Shown in pieces: positions 53,227-62,484 of a stretch of DNA of 64,000 nucleotides. The translations under genes and the position numbers were made by a program. Position 1 is the stretch's first letter. Each line of letters begins with the position of its first letter. The notes beneath the pieces were generated by a model. It had not been told where the DNA came from and searched no databases. It saw only the letters and a list, made by a program, of their open reading frames with translations. This DNA is from Thermoflavimicrobium dichotomicum (lineage in GTDB: Bacteria; Bacillota; Bacilli; Thermoactinomycetales; Thermoactinomycetaceae): assembly GCF_900114055.1 (NCBI RefSeq), contig NZ_FORR01000002.1, positions 62,001 through 126,000 of the forward strand, read 5' to 3'.

Positions 53227-53298
53227 ATCAACTTTTCTTGATATAATTATACATCAAAATATTTTGATCTGTAAATAGACAAATCAAAAAAAGTTGAT
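53227..53298. promoter_or_regulatory. Promoter and three ArsR-type operators of the arsI-merA operon
   Basis: ATCAA-N6-TTGAT occurs three times: 53227-53242, 53253-53268 (ATCAAAATATTTTGAT) and 53283-53298. The middle site lies exactly in the 18-bp spacer between -35 TTTACA (53275-53270) and -10 TATAAT (53251-53246) on the minus strand. The first covers the transcription start and the third lies upstream of -35. Confidence 0.85.
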
Positions 53299-53375
53299 AT
53301 ATTTATTTAAAAATCATTTCAATAACCTGCGGCCGCTTCGGACAAAAAATCTCACTAAAATGAAGCTCTAAAAAT

Positions 53376-53410
53376 AAAACCGACTCCGTAACGTACAGAG
53401 AGTCGGTTCA
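53376..53410 (-). terminator. Terminator of the TSUP permease gene
   Basis: AACCGACTC and GAGTCGGTT pair around a 13-nt loop, followed on the minus strand by TTTATTTTT. Confidence 0.8.
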
Positions 53411-53474
53411 ATTCATCTAAAAGGTGCCTGAACGTACCCTTTTCCCGAAAGGATCCAGTACTCTTTAGGAGTTG

Positions 53475-54368
53475 TTATATTCCATCTGACTGCTTTTCTT
53501 TCTTCATTAGCTTCGTTCCTTTCATCTTCCAGAAGGCATAGACAAAACTGATGGTCCATACGAGTACAATTGCTCCATAAAAGATCGTGGACATTGTCAT
53601 GTTTAATCCCCACGTTTTTTGCAACACGTTGGCATTGGTCAACAAAATGACTCCACCTACAGCTACGCCAAGAAGACTCGTTGGAAACACTTTTACAATC
53701 CATGCAGCCAATGGAGCAGCAAATAGTCCCCCCAGCATTAACGTAAAAACCCAGAGCCAATCGATCTGTGTCCAATCCAATGAGATAAAAAATCCCACGG
53801 AAGCAGATAGCGAAATGGCAAATTCACTGGTATCAACTGAGCCAATGACCTTACGAGGTTCCAAGCGATTTTGGCTAAGTAGAACGGGAGTACTGATTGG
53901 CCCCCATCCTCCTCCGCCTGTTGCATCCAAAAAACCGGCTACCAAACCTAACGGGACGAGAAATCTTCCTTTCTTTTTCGTATTATCTGATTTATAATAA
54001 TTTTTGTTAAATAAAAAGCGCCATAACACATAAACGCCTAAGCAAAAGAGAATCATCGAAACAAAGGGTTTTACTTCGTTACCTGGTAAATGGCTTAAAA
54101 AACATGCTCCGATAAACGCACCGATCGAGCCAGGGATGATCAATCGCCAAACTGTTTCTTTATCTACATTGCCAAATCGAAGGTGGGAAATCCCGGAGGC
54201 CGCTGTAGTCACCACTTCTGCAAAATGAACCGAAGCAGAGGCAAGCGCTGGGGTAATCCCATACAGGAGCAAAAGTGAGGAAGAGGTCACGCCATATCCC
54301 ATTCCCAGTGAACCATCCACAAGCTGAGCTACAAAGCCAATTAAAGATAAAATAATCAGCTTACGCAC
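53475..54368 (-). CDS. Sulfite exporter TauE/SafE family (TSUP) permease
   Basis: 297 residues from GTG 54368, with GAGGAG ten bases upstream; the longer frame to 54482 adds non-helical residues and no RBS. Eight hydrophobic helices with the duplicated LVDGSLGMGYG and FLDATGGGGWGPISTPVLL motifs are typical TSUP. Family substrates include sulfite, sulfoacetate and sulfur compounds; none can be chosen here. It stands alone between the ars operon and phoU. Confidence 0.9.
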   Translation of the reverse strand: MRKLIILSLIGFVAQLVDGSLGMGYGVTSSSLLLLYGITPALASASVHFAEVVTTAASGISHLRFGNVDKETVWRLIIPGSIGAFIGACFLSHLPGNEVKPFVSMILFCLGVYVLWRFLFNKNYYKSDNTKKKGRFLVPLGLVAGFLDATGGGGWGPISTPVLLSQNRLEPRKVIGSVDTSEFAISLSASVGFFISLDWTQIDWLWVFTLMLGGLFAAPLAAWIVKVFPTSLLGVAVGGVILLTNANVLQKTWGLNMTMSTIFYGAIVLVWTISFVYAFWKMKGTKLMKKEKQSDGI

Positions 54369-54427
54369 ATCTTCACTTCTCCTCTCATGAGCCAAAGACT
54401 GTCGACATCCCATTGTATGCGGAAAAT

Positions 54428-54479
54428 AAAAAAAGCTGTACTTGTTCTTGATTTTCGTACAGCGAACAATACAGCTTCC
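54428..54479 (-). terminator. Terminator of the pst-phoU operon
   Basis: On the minus strand AAGCTGTATTGTTC and GAACAAGTACAGCTT form a long stem followed by TTTTTTT, 3 bases after the phoU stop. Confidence 0.88.
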
Positions 54480-54481
54480 CA

Positions 54482-55135
54482 TTAATTCAAATCCACATAT
54501 TTACCTGTCTCTATATAGATCACACTCTCCGCAATATTGGTTACGTGATCACCAATCCTCTCTAAATAATGGGCAACAAAACAGAGAAGAAAATAGGATT
54601 CTGGATATTCCTGATTATGAATCGCTTTGGTGGTTTCCTTGATCATGTGATAGTTCATTTGGTCTACTTCATCGTCTTGCTTCGCTATTTTCTTCGCTAA
54701 TTGAATATTCCCTGTAATGAAACTGTTAATGCCATCATGCACCATATTTTGCACTTTTTTCGCCATCTCCGGAATCCCGTGTGCCTCTTTGAACATCGTC
54801 AGTTTTTGCTCACGCATTTGAATCGTAACTTCAGCGATATCCACTGCCAAATCGCCCATTCGTTCCAAATCATTCACAATTTTCAGAGCGGCTACCAGTT
54901 TGCGCATGTTTTTCGCCACAGGCTGTTGGGTAGCGATCAGCTTGGCTACGTATTCATCGATTTCTTCTTCCAATAGATCGATCTCGGTATCTTTTTCGAT
55001 GACTTCCTGAGCCAAAAATGTTTCTTGATTCATCAAGGATCGTACTGACTTATTGATCGCTACCTCTACTTTTTCTCCCATTAACAATAGTTTCTGTTTC
55101 AATTTCGCTAACGATTCCTCAAAAACACGAGACAT
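54482..55135 (-). CDS. phoU: Phosphate signalling complex protein PhoU
   Basis: 217 residues behind AAAGGGGAG. Two PhoU three-helix repeats, each with the E.D.xxD metal motif: VIEKDTEIDLLEEEIDEYVAKLIATQQP and IAKQDDEVDQMNYHMIKETTKAI, the second followed by HYLERIGDHVTNIAESVIYIETG. PhoU links the Pst transporter to PhoR and limits phosphate uptake. Last gene of pstSCAB1B2-phoU. B. subtilis lacks phoU in its pst operon, so this arrangement is closer to other Bacillales. Confidence 0.96.
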   Translation of the reverse strand: MSRVFEESLAKLKQKLLLMGEKVEVAINKSVRSLMNQETFLAQEVIEKDTEIDLLEEEIDEYVAKLIATQQPVAKNMRKLVAALKIVNDLERMGDLAVDIAEVTIQMREQKLTMFKEAHGIPEMAKKVQNMVHDGINSFITGNIQLAKKIAKQDDEVDQMNYHMIKETTKAIHNQEYPESYFLLCFVAHYLERIGDHVTNIAESVIYIETGKYVDLN

Positions 55136-55150
55136 CTTTGTCGCTCCCCT

Positions 55151-55906
55151 TTAACCAAAACGTCCGCTAATGTAATCTTCTGTACGCGAATCGCTCGGAT
55201 TCGTAAATAGCCTGTTCGTCTCGCTATACTCGATAATTTCCCCATTCAGGAAGAAAGCGGTCATATCGGATACACGTGCTGCTTGCTGCATGTTGTGCGT
55301 AACAATCACAATGGTATATTCTTCTTTGAGCTGGATAATAAGTTCTTCCAAGCGTTCGGTTGAAATCGGATCCAGGGCTGACGCAGGTTCATCCATCAAA
55401 ATCACATCGGGCTGTACAGCCAATACACGGGCAATGACCAAACGCTGTTGTTGTCCACCTGACAAGCCCAAGGCCGAGCTATGCAGACGATCCTTCACTT
55501 CATCCCACAAGTTGGCTTGTGTTAACGTGCGCTCAACAATTTCATCCAACTTTTTGCGATCCTTGATTCCATGAATGCGTGGACCGTAAGCGATATTGTC
55601 ATAAATGGACAAAGGGAACGGGTTGGGCTGTTGGAAAACCATTCCTACATGTTTACGGAGCAAAACCAAATCCTGTTCTTCACTGTATACATTTTTTCCA
55701 TCGATTTTGATCGATCCTGTTGTTCGTACACCTGGAATCAAGTCGTTCATGCGATTAATGCTCCGTAAAAAGGTGGACTTGCCACAGCCTGACGGACCGA
55801 TTAAAGCCGTCACTTTTTTTTCTTCTATGTTCAGTTCAATATCTTTCAGTGCCTGATTCTCTCCATAATACAGGTTAAAGTCGTGAACCACGATTTTGTC
55901 CGCCAC
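55151..55906 (-). CDS. pstB: Phosphate ABC transporter ATPase PstB (second copy)
   Basis: 251 residues from a GTG start behind AGAGGAG. Walker [21 protein letters not shown], signature LSGGQQQRL, Walker [14 protein letters not shown]. It energises phosphate import with PstA/PstC. Two pstB genes in tandem are usual in Bacillales; the pair is only moderately similar, which argues for an old duplication. Confidence 0.96.
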   Translation of the reverse strand: MADKIVVHDFNLYYGENQALKDIELNIEEKKVTALIGPSGCGKSTFLRSINRMNDLIPGVRTTGSIKIDGKNVYSEEQDLVLLRKHVGMVFQQPNPFPLSIYDNIAYGPRIHGIKDRKKLDEIVERTLTQANLWDEVKDRLHSSALGLSGGQQQRLVIARVLAVQPDVILMDEPASALDPISTERLEELIIQLKEEYTIVIVTHNMQQAARVSDMTAFFLNGEIIEYSETNRLFTNPSDSRTEDYISGRFG

Positions 55907-55932
55907 ACACCAACAACTCCTCTCGGGTCAAA

Positions 55933-56748
55933 TTAACCAAATCGTCCAGTTAAATAATCTTCCGTTTCCTTCCGTTTTGGTCTAGTAAATAATTGTTCGG
56001 TCGGGCTCCATTCAATCAGATCACCCATATAGAAATAGGCGGTATAATCTGAAATCCGTGCTGCTTGCTGCATATTGTGCGTAACGATGACAATGGTAAA
56101 CTCCTCTTTTAGCTCCTGAACCAGCTCCTCAATCTTGGCCGTAGAAATGGGATCCAAGGCTGAGGTTGGTTCGTCCAGAAGCAGAATTTTCGGCTTCATT
56201 GCAATCGCCCGGGCAATGCAAAGACGTTGCTGTTGTCCACCGGAAAGAGCTAATGCCGACTGATGCAAACGATCCTTGACCTCATCCCATAATCCCACTT
56301 TTTTCAAACTCTCTTCGACCATCTGTTCCTGATCTTGCTTGGATGCACCATAGAGCCGGGGAGCCAATGTGATATTATCAAAAATTGATTTGGCAAACGG
56401 GTTGGGACGTTGAAACACCATCCCCACATGGCGTCTGAGGTTAATTGCATTAATGGCCGGATCATTGATATTGACGTCTTCAATTAAAATCTCACCGGTT
56501 ACTCTGGCTCCCGGAACCGTATCATTCATACGATTGAAACAACGTAATACCGTTGATTTCCCACAACCTGACGGACCGATAAATGCGGTCACGGTATTTT
56601 TATAAAATGGTAAACTCACATCTTTGACCGCATGTTTATCTCCGTAATAAACATTTAACTTTTTGGTCTCCAATTGAACGAAAGAAGACTCAGAGTTTAT
56701 CCGTACTTTGCTCTTTTGCGTTTGAACCTTGAATTTCGTTGGAACCAT
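55933..56748 (-). CDS. pstB: Phosphate ABC transporter ATPase PstB (first copy)
   Basis: 271 residues from ATG 56748, behind GGGAGAGATTTCTT; the longer frame to 56817 overlaps pstA without an RBS. A 25-residue basic N-terminal extension precedes [15 protein letters not shown]. Walker [21 protein letters not shown], signature LSGGQQQRL, Walker [14 protein letters not shown]. Works with the second PstB or alone. Confidence 0.96.
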   Translation of the reverse strand: MVPTKFKVQTQKSKVRINSESSFVQLETKKLNVYYGDKHAVKDVSLPFYKNTVTAFIGPSGCGKSTVLRCFNRMNDTVPGARVTGEILIEDVNINDPAINAINLRRHVGMVFQRPNPFAKSIFDNITLAPRLYGASKQDQEQMVEESLKKVGLWDEVKDRLHQSALALSGGQQQRLCIARAIAMKPKILLLDEPTSALDPISTAKIEELVQELKEEFTIVIVTHNMQQAARISDYTAYFYMGDLIEWSPTEQLFTRPKRKETEDYLTGRFG

Positions 56749-56765
56749 AAGAAATCTCTCCCTTT

Positions 56766-57662
56766 TTATGCTTTGGAGCTCGAGGTCAAACGGGCATGAA
56801 TAAAACGTCCCAACCAACGCGCAAACAGGTTAAAGATCAGCACAGCAATCACAAGTAAAGCAGATGCGCCACTTGCTACCTCTTTCGCATCAGCTACAAT
56901 GCTTTCTGCATTTACCTTCCAAATATGAACAGCCAATGTAGAAGCAGGACGGAACGGATTGAGTGGTGATGTAGGCGAAGCTGGATTCCAGTCCGTAAAG
57001 TCGATCATGGGCGAAGTCATCCCTGCTGTGAACATCAATGCCGCCGCTTCTCCAAATACACGACCTGCAGCCAAAATCGTACCTGTCACAATCCCTGGTA
57101 ATGCTGCGGGCAGCAAAACCCGTAAAATCGTTTGCCAATGGGTAATTCCCAAAGCCAAAGCCGCTTCTTTTTGTTCACGTGGCACTGCGGTTAATGCCTG
57201 TTCTACAATCCGAACCATAAGCGGCAAGTTAAATACCGTTAAAGCCAACGCTCCGGCAATGAGTGAAAATCCCCATCCGGTATACTGAACAAAAACCAAT
57301 AAACCAAACAAACCCACAACAATAGAGGGCAAAGAAGACAAGACTTCGATACTGGTCCGGATCATTTGTGTAATACGTCCTGGCTTTGCATACTCTGCCA
57401 TATAGATCCCGCCGCCAAGTCCAAGCGGAATGGTAATCAGCATCGTTAAAACCAGCAGATAAAAGGAGTTAAACAGCTGCGGACCGACGCCACCGCCACC
57501 GGTTAACAACGATCCGGGTGCCTCCGTAATAAACTCCCAATCGATCACCTGAACACCACGATATAAAATAAAGCCAATGAGGCCAATTAATATTCCTACA
57601 ATCAAAAAGGTAATCAGGTAAAAAACAACCGTCGCAATCCGATCTACTAATTTCGCATTCAT
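56766..57662 (-). CDS. pstA: Phosphate ABC transporter permease PstA
   Basis: 298 residues from ATG 57662, whose ATGA overlaps the pstC stop; AAGGAGAG lies inside pstC. Six membrane helices and the EAA loop [32 protein letters not shown], which contacts PstB. The periplasmic [12 protein letters not shown] segment is typical of PstA. Confidence 0.96.
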   Translation of the reverse strand: MNAKLVDRIATVVFYLITFLIVGILIGLIGFILYRGVQVIDWEFITEAPGSLLTGGGGVGPQLFNSFYLLVLTMLITIPLGLGGGIYMAEYAKPGRITQMIRTSIEVLSSLPSIVVGLFGLLVFVQYTGWGFSLIAGALALTVFNLPLMVRIVEQALTAVPREQKEAALALGITHWQTILRVLLPAALPGIVTGTILAAGRVFGEAAALMFTAGMTSPMIDFTDWNPASPTSPLNPFRPASTLAVHIWKVNAESIVADAKEVASGASALLVIAVLIFNLFARWLGRFIHARLTSSSKA

Positions 57663-58600
57663 TGCAGTTGGTCTCTCCTTTTCGTCATCCAACGAATCAG
57701 TACGATAAAGAGCAAGGTCATGATCAATAGGATAAGAGCCATTGACCAGAGGACGCTATTATAAGTAGAACCCTGTACGGTATTTCCCATATTGAGGGTA
57801 ATGATACTGGTTAATGTACTGATTGGTGTGAACAGATCAAAAGGTAAATTTGTCGAGTTTCCAATCACCATTTGGACAGCCAATGCTTCTCCAAAAGCTC
57901 TGGCCATTCCCAAAACGACGCCTGTCATCAAGCCAGGTAGCGAAGTGCGAATTAACAAACGGGAAATGGTCTGCCATCGGGTTGCACCCAAAGCATAAGA
58001 ACCCTCTCGAATATGACGGGGAATGGATTGAAAGGTATCGACACTAATACTGACAATGGTAGGTAAAATCATAATTGAAAGAACAATCACGCCAGCAAGC
58101 AGTCCAAATCCCAAACCGCCAAATTGTTCACGAATAAAAGGAACAATAACGGTTAATCCCACAAATCCATAAACAACGGACGGAATTCCAACTAGAATTT
58201 CTGTGGTTGGCTGGAGAATTTTTCGTCCCCAGTTCGGAGCAATTTCGGTCATAAAGATGGCCGCTCCAATACCAAGTGGTGCACTGACAAGCGCTGCACA
58301 AACACTGACGATCAGAGAACCTAAAATAAAAGATAAAGATCCATAAGCATTTGCGCTTGGATTCCAAGTCGTTGAGAAAAAGTTGGAAAAACTGACTTCT
58401 CCTTTGATAAATGGGGCAATTCCCTTGGAAGTGATAAAAATAAGCAGAGAAAAGAGAATCACAATCAATACCCAACTGCTAACAAATGTGAGAATCCTTC
58501 CTCTTCTTTCGGTTTGCAATATCTTGGGCAATGGTTTTCGAAGTTCCTCTGATAGAGATGGTTTTGATTCCACCGTTTCATTGGATAATGGCTGTGCCAT
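57659..58600 (-). CDS. pstC: Phosphate ABC transporter permease PstC
   Basis: 313 residues from ATG 58600, five bases after GAGGGGTG. A charged cytoplasmic N-terminus and six helices, with the EAA loop HIREGSYALGATRWQTISRLLIRTSLPGLMTG. TTWNPSANAYGSLSFILGSL is a PstC signature. The partner of PstA. Confidence 0.96.
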   Translation of the reverse strand: MAQPLSNETVESKPSLSEELRKPLPKILQTERRGRILTFVSSWVLIVILFSLLIFITSKGIAPFIKGEVSFSNFFSTTWNPSANAYGSLSFILGSLIVSVCAALVSAPLGIGAAIFMTEIAPNWGRKILQPTTEILVGIPSVVYGFVGLTVIVPFIREQFGGLGFGLLAGVIVLSIMILPTIVSISVDTFQSIPRHIREGSYALGATRWQTISRLLIRTSLPGLMTGVVLGMARAFGEALAVQMVIGNSTNLPFDLFTPISTLTSIITLNMGNTVQGSTYNSVLWSMALILLIMTLLFIVLIRWMTKRRDQLQ

Positions 58601-58622
58601 TTTTTCACCCCTCAATTAAGAA

Positions 58623-58639
58623 GGGGACTTAGCGTCCCC
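58623..58639 (-). promoter_or_regulatory. Hairpin between pstS and pstC
   Basis: GGGGAC and GTCCCC pair around GCTAA, followed by TTCTTAATT on the minus strand. It is too weak for full termination. Such a stem after pstS usually raises pstS mRNA over the permease genes by partial termination or RNase protection. Confidence 0.55.
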
Positions 58640-58644
58640 ATCCC

Positions 58645-59556
58645 TTATTTTTGAGTGATATTTCCTTTTGCATCACGTTCTACTTTCATATCCGTTACTG
58701 GGATATAACCCAATTTGGTAACCAATCCTTTTTGAACATCAGGTGACATGATAAAGTTAATGAAAGCATCTTCCAATTCTTTGTTTTTACCATTTTTGTT
58801 GGTATACATATGTTGATAAGCCCAAACTTTCCATTTATTCGTATAAACATTCTGGTTCGTTGGTTCGACACCATCCAATTTGAGTGGTTTAATGGATTTA
58901 TCGAAGTAAGAGAAAGCAAGATAACCAATTGCTCCTGGTGTTTCTGCTACAATCTTGCGAACTGTACCCGATGATTCTTCTTCCAAACCGCCTTGACCAC
59001 GGAATTCCTTATTTCCTTTTAAAGCCCATTTAGCAAATGTTGCACGGGTTCCGGAGCTTTCAGGACGGTTTACAAGTACGATTTTTTGATCTTTACCGCC
59101 GACTTCTTTCCAGTTTTTAATTTTTCCTGTGAAAATATCGATCAATTGTTGTTGGGTTAGGTTATCGACTCCTACTTCTGGATGAGCTACTGGAGCCATT
59201 CCCACAACGAATACTTTATGATCAACCACTTTTTGTGGATCAATTTTATCTTTCTCTTCCGCAAATACGTCAGAGTTACCGATATCAGCTGTGTCATTCA
59301 TCGCAGCGGTCAAACCTTGCCCGCTACCGCCACCTTGAACGGTTACTTGAACACCAGGGTTTTTAGCCATAAATTCTTTCGCTGCCTCTTCGATCACAGG
59401 CTGCATTGCACTTGAACCTACAGCGGTTAGAGTCCCGGAAAGTTTTTTCTGTTCACTTCCGCTGCCATTGCTTTGTTTGGTTGCTGAACCGCATCCTGTC
59501 AATGCGGTGAATACTAGAGCTACTACCCCACTGAGCAGCATTCCCTTTTTAAACAT
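58645..59556 (-). CDS. pstS: Phosphate-binding lipoprotein PstS
   Basis: 303 residues. A signal peptide ends in the lipobox LTGC (Cys22), so it is a membrane-anchored lipoprotein. The mature part has the phosphate-site blocks LTAVGSSAMQPVIEEAAKEF, VQGGGSGQGLTAAMNDTADIGNSD, VNRPESSGTRATFAKWAL and TPGAIGYLAFSYFD. RBS AGGGGG. First gene of the pst operon; a Pho box lies about 75-115 bases upstream. Confidence 0.97.
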   Translation of the reverse strand: MFKKGMLLSGVVALVFTALTGCGSATKQSNGSGSEQKKLSGTLTAVGSSAMQPVIEEAAKEFMAKNPGVQVTVQGGGSGQGLTAAMNDTADIGNSDVFAEEKDKIDPQKVVDHKVFVVGMAPVAHPEVGVDNLTQQQLIDIFTGKIKNWKEVGGKDQKIVLVNRPESSGTRATFAKWALKGNKEFRGQGGLEEESSGTVRKIVAETPGAIGYLAFSYFDKSIKPLKLDGVEPTNQNVYTNKWKVWAYQHMYTNKNGKNKELEDAFINFIMSPDVQKGLVTKLGYIPVTDMKVERDAKGNITQK

Positions 59557-59604
59557 AATGAACCCCCTAGTTTATAAAAATCAATGAATCCCTCAACACT
59601 TAGT

Positions 59605-59669
59605 ACTATAAACTCTTTTTTTTGTATCTTAATGAATCTATTGTAAAGATTACGTTAAGCTTAAATGAT
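59605..59669 (-). promoter_or_regulatory. Pho box and promoter of the pst operon
   Basis: On the minus strand ATCATT (59669-59664), TTAACG (59658-59653), TTTACA (59647-59642) and TTCATT (59636-59631) repeat every 11 bp, the PhoP direct-repeat pattern around TTAACA. A -10 TATAGT lies at 59610-59605. PhoP, encoded at 61574, should activate it. Confidence 0.75.
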
Positions 59670-59712
59670 TACAGAAAAACAAACCAAAATATATTATTCA
59701 TCTTCGTTAATG

Positions 59713-59748
59713 AAATAAAAAAAGAGCTTGGTTTCAAACACCAAGCCC
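59713..59748 (-). terminator. Terminator of phoPR
   Basis: GCTTGG (59746-59741 on the minus strand) pairs with CCAAGC (59731-59726) around TGTTTGAAA, followed by TCTTTTTTT. Confidence 0.82.
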
Positions 59749-59752
59749 AGCT

Positions 59753-59796
59753 TGTTGGCGAAGTTTTCGTTATATGCCGATTTTCCTTTTCCGTTT
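59753..59796. repeat. Dispersed repeat, half copy of block B
   Basis: GTTGGCGAAGTTTTCGTTATATGCC then GATTTTCCTTTTCCGTTT matches the left half of the copy at 29332 and the inverted right half of copy 1. It ends 5 bases before the phoR stop codon; the other half is missing, so the element is truncated at the gene end. Confidence 0.65.
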
Positions 59797-59801
59797 AGCC
59801 C

Positions 59802-61577
59802 TCATTTTTCTTCCGTTTCTGGCTGTTTTCTCTCAAATGTAAGGGTAAATGTCGTTCCTTTGCCCACTTCACTCTCCACATGAATTTTTCCATCGTGAAC
59901 TTCAACCAAATGTTTGACAATGGCCAGTCCCAATCCCGTGCCGCCTGATGCCCGTGCTCTGGCTTTATCCACCCGATAGAAGCGTTCAAAGATCCGCGGC
60001 AAATCCTCAGGTGGAATCCCGATTCCTGTATCTGCTACTTTTAAAACCCAATGATCCTGTTTATTCCATGCAGCTACCATCACCTTGCCACCAGGCGAAG
60101 TATACGTAATGGCATTGGAAAGTAAATTGATGAAAATCTGGCGGAAACGGTCGGGATCCACTTCGATCTGGAAATCCTCCGGAATATTGAGATCCAAAGT
60201 CATTTCCTTTTCCCGGATCTGATCTTCCATCGTTTTTATTACGGATTGAATGAGCGATTGAACCGAAACCCATTTTTTATTCAGATGCAGTTTCTTCGAC
60301 TCAATTCGTGAAAGATCAAGCAAATCACTGATCAAACGCTGTAGGCGAATGCTCTCATCCAAAATAATTTCCAGAAACTCCCGACAAACAGCTGGATCCT
60401 GATGGGCTCCATCCAATAAGGTTTCAGCAAATCCACGAATTGATGTAATCGGTGTTTTTAGCTCATGGGAAACATTGGCTACAAAATCTTTTCGTAACTG
60501 CTCCAAACGGCGAATCGCCGTCAGATCATGGAAAACAGCAACAACACCACAGCCGCTCGTTTCCATCCACATCGGTGTAAAACTCGCTTCCAGAATCCGT
60601 TCTTCCGGATAATACAGATGCAATTGACGGCGCAGTTTGATTCCTTTTTCAGCTACTTCCGAAATGAATGAAGAAAGATCATAAGTGGACGACAGGTCTT
60701 TATAGGAAGATCCAATCAGATCCGCTGCTGGAAGGCCAAACATGATTTCAAATGCCCGGTTGGCCAAATTAATTTTTCCCTCTGCATCAATCATCAGCAA
60801 GCCGCTCTCCATCGACTCGATGACACTTAAGAGACGTCTTTTATTTTTCCGCACTTTTTCCATTTGCCGCTGTAAACTGTATGCCATCCGATTGATCGCT
60901 TGACCCAGGCGAACAACCTCCGCGCTTCCTTCTGGTCGTACACGATGATGCCAACCTTTTTTAGCAATATCTACGGCTACCTGGGTCATTTCTTCCAACG
61001 GGCGTGAAACGCTTTTGGCGATCCGGGAGCTGGCGAATCCCGCTAAAACAAGGGATATGGCCAGCCCACCAATTAACGAAATCCACACTTCTTTCATCGA
61101 TTGATTCACATCATCCAAATCGATCGCCAAACGAACAACTCCCAGCACCTGTCCGTCCCGTATGATGGGTTGAGCTACATATATATCATCATCTCTTCGT
61201 TCAACCAATGTTTTCCCCTTTTTTTTCAATGCGTCACTTACTTCCGATACTTTTTGCAGGTTTCCTTTTTTCCCTTTCGGTACCTCATCATCTCCTGATT
61301 CCCCAACCACTCGCCCCTGCGCATCGATCAAGGTTACCCGCGCATCTAACGACTTTTTATAAAGCTCGGACTGTACCTGAAACTGGTTCAGATTTTTTTC
61401 ATACTCTTCCCACGGGATCAGTTTGGCTATTAATTGTGCTTCTTTTACCAAACGATTGGTTAATGAATCGATATATGAGGACTTGAGTAAAATCGCCACA
61501 TAGATTCCCGTTCCAACTACTGAACACCCAATGAGTAGCCAGCACATGGAAATAATTTTCGAACGTAACGACCTCAT
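59802..61577 (-). CDS. phoR: Phosphate sensor histidine kinase PhoR
   Basis: 591 residues. First helix 8-31, extracytoplasmic sensor about 33-165, second helix about 166-186, HAMP to about 240, PAS domain about 245-355 (SVIESMESGLLMIDAEGKINL), HisKA with phosphoacceptor His371 (NVSHELKTPITS), and HATPase with NLLSNAITYTSPGG, DTGIGIPPEDLPRIFERFYRVDKAR and GTGLGLAIVKHL. It phosphorylates PhoP at low phosphate. The start overlaps phoP by 4 bases. Confidence 0.95.
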   Translation of the reverse strand: MRSLRSKIISMCWLLIGCSVVGTGIYVAILLKSSYIDSLTNRLVKEAQLIAKLIPWEEYEKNLNQFQVQSELYKKSLDARVTLIDAQGRVVGESGDDEVPKGKKGNLQKVSEVSDALKKKGKTLVERRDDDIYVAQPIIRDGQVLGVVRLAIDLDDVNQSMKEVWISLIGGLAISLVLAGFASSRIAKSVSRPLEEMTQVAVDIAKKGWHHRVRPEGSAEVVRLGQAINRMAYSLQRQMEKVRKNKRRLLSVIESMESGLLMIDAEGKINLANRAFEIMFGLPAADLIGSSYKDLSSTYDLSSFISEVAEKGIKLRRQLHLYYPEERILEASFTPMWMETSGCGVVAVFHDLTAIRRLEQLRKDFVANVSHELKTPITSIRGFAETLLDGAHQDPAVCREFLEIILDESIRLQRLISDLLDLSRIESKKLHLNKKWVSVQSLIQSVIKTMEDQIREKEMTLDLNIPEDFQIEVDPDRFRQIFINLLSNAITYTSPGGKVMVAAWNKQDHWVLKVADTGIGIPPEDLPRIFERFYRVDKARARASGGTGLGLAIVKHLVEVHDGKIHVESEVGKGTTFTLTFERKQPETEEK

Positions 61578-62287
61578 TTATCCTTCCGACCTTCAAATTT
61601 ATACCCGATCCCTCTTACTGTTTTAATATATGCTGGGTTTCGGGAATCTTCTTCGATTTTATCCCGAAGGTGGCTAACATGAACATCGACAATCCTGGAA
61701 TCACCAATATAATCATAATTCCACACAGCATTTAATAACTGATCCCGAGATAACACTTTTCCTCGATGATTGACCATATAAAGCAAAAGCTCAAATTCTT
61801 TCGGGGTCAAATCAATCACTTTTCCATGTTTCATCACTTCATATCCTTCTGGATCAATGATCAAATCTCCCACACGTAACTCTGTTTTTGTCTCCTCCGA
61901 TTCTTCTCTTTCTTTAAGGGCTTCCATTCTCCGCAATATTGCTTTCACTCTGGCAGTCAATTCACGCGGACTAAATGGTTTTGTCAAATAATCATCTGCA
62001 CCTAACTCCAGGCCAAGCACTTTATCAAATTCATCAGATTTAGCTGTTAACATTAAAATCGGGATATGTTTCTGTTTATTCCGGACTCGTCGACATACTT
62101 CCAATCCATCCACTTTCGGAAGCATCAGATCCAAAATGATCAAGTCAGGCACTTGATTTTCGATCATGTTTAAAGCCATTTCTCCATCAAAAGCACTTTC
62201 TACCGAAAAACCCTCTTTTTCCAAGTTAAATTGTACTAATTTCACAATCGTAAGTTCATCATCTACAACCAACACTTTTTTTGCCAT
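61574..62287 (-). CDS. phoP: Phosphate response regulator PhoP
   Basis: 237 residues from ATG 62287, nine bases after GAGG. Receiver with Asp10 and phosphoacceptor Asp53 (PDLIILDLMLPKVDG), Lys in MLTAKSDEFD, and an OmpR-type winged helix (DLTPKEFELLLYMVNHRGKVLSRDQLL...VDVHVSHLRDKIEEDSRNPAYIKTVRGIGYKF). The operon order mdh-phoP-phoR follows B. subtilis. Confidence 0.95.
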   Translation of the reverse strand: MAKKVLVVDDELTIVKLVQFNLEKEGFSVESAFDGEMALNMIENQVPDLIILDLMLPKVDGLEVCRRVRNKQKHIPILMLTAKSDEFDKVLGLELGADDYLTKPFSPRELTARVKAILRRMEALKEREESEETKTELRVGDLIIDPEGYEVMKHGKVIDLTPKEFELLLYMVNHRGKVLSRDQLLNAVWNYDYIGDSRIVDVHVSHLRDKIEEDSRNPAYIKTVRGIGYKFEGRKDK

Positions 62288-62444
62288 GCAAGGTAACCTC
62301 ACTTTTCATTATTCAATCTATGTTGAGGGAATGGTTTTCCCAGGGGGTTCATTTTTATACTTTCATCATAACATATCACAGCCATTTCAAAACCCGTTCC
62401 CGTCTATCGATCCTGTGCTGATTCATCCCCATCCTGATCATAAA

Positions 62445-62477
62445 AAAAAACCCAGCAACCATTTGATTGCTGGGATC
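62445..62477 (-). terminator. Terminator of icd-mdh
   Basis: CCCAGCAA and TTGCTGGG pair around TCAAATGG, followed by nine T on the minus strand. Confidence 0.92.
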
Positions 62478-62484
62478 CATTTCA

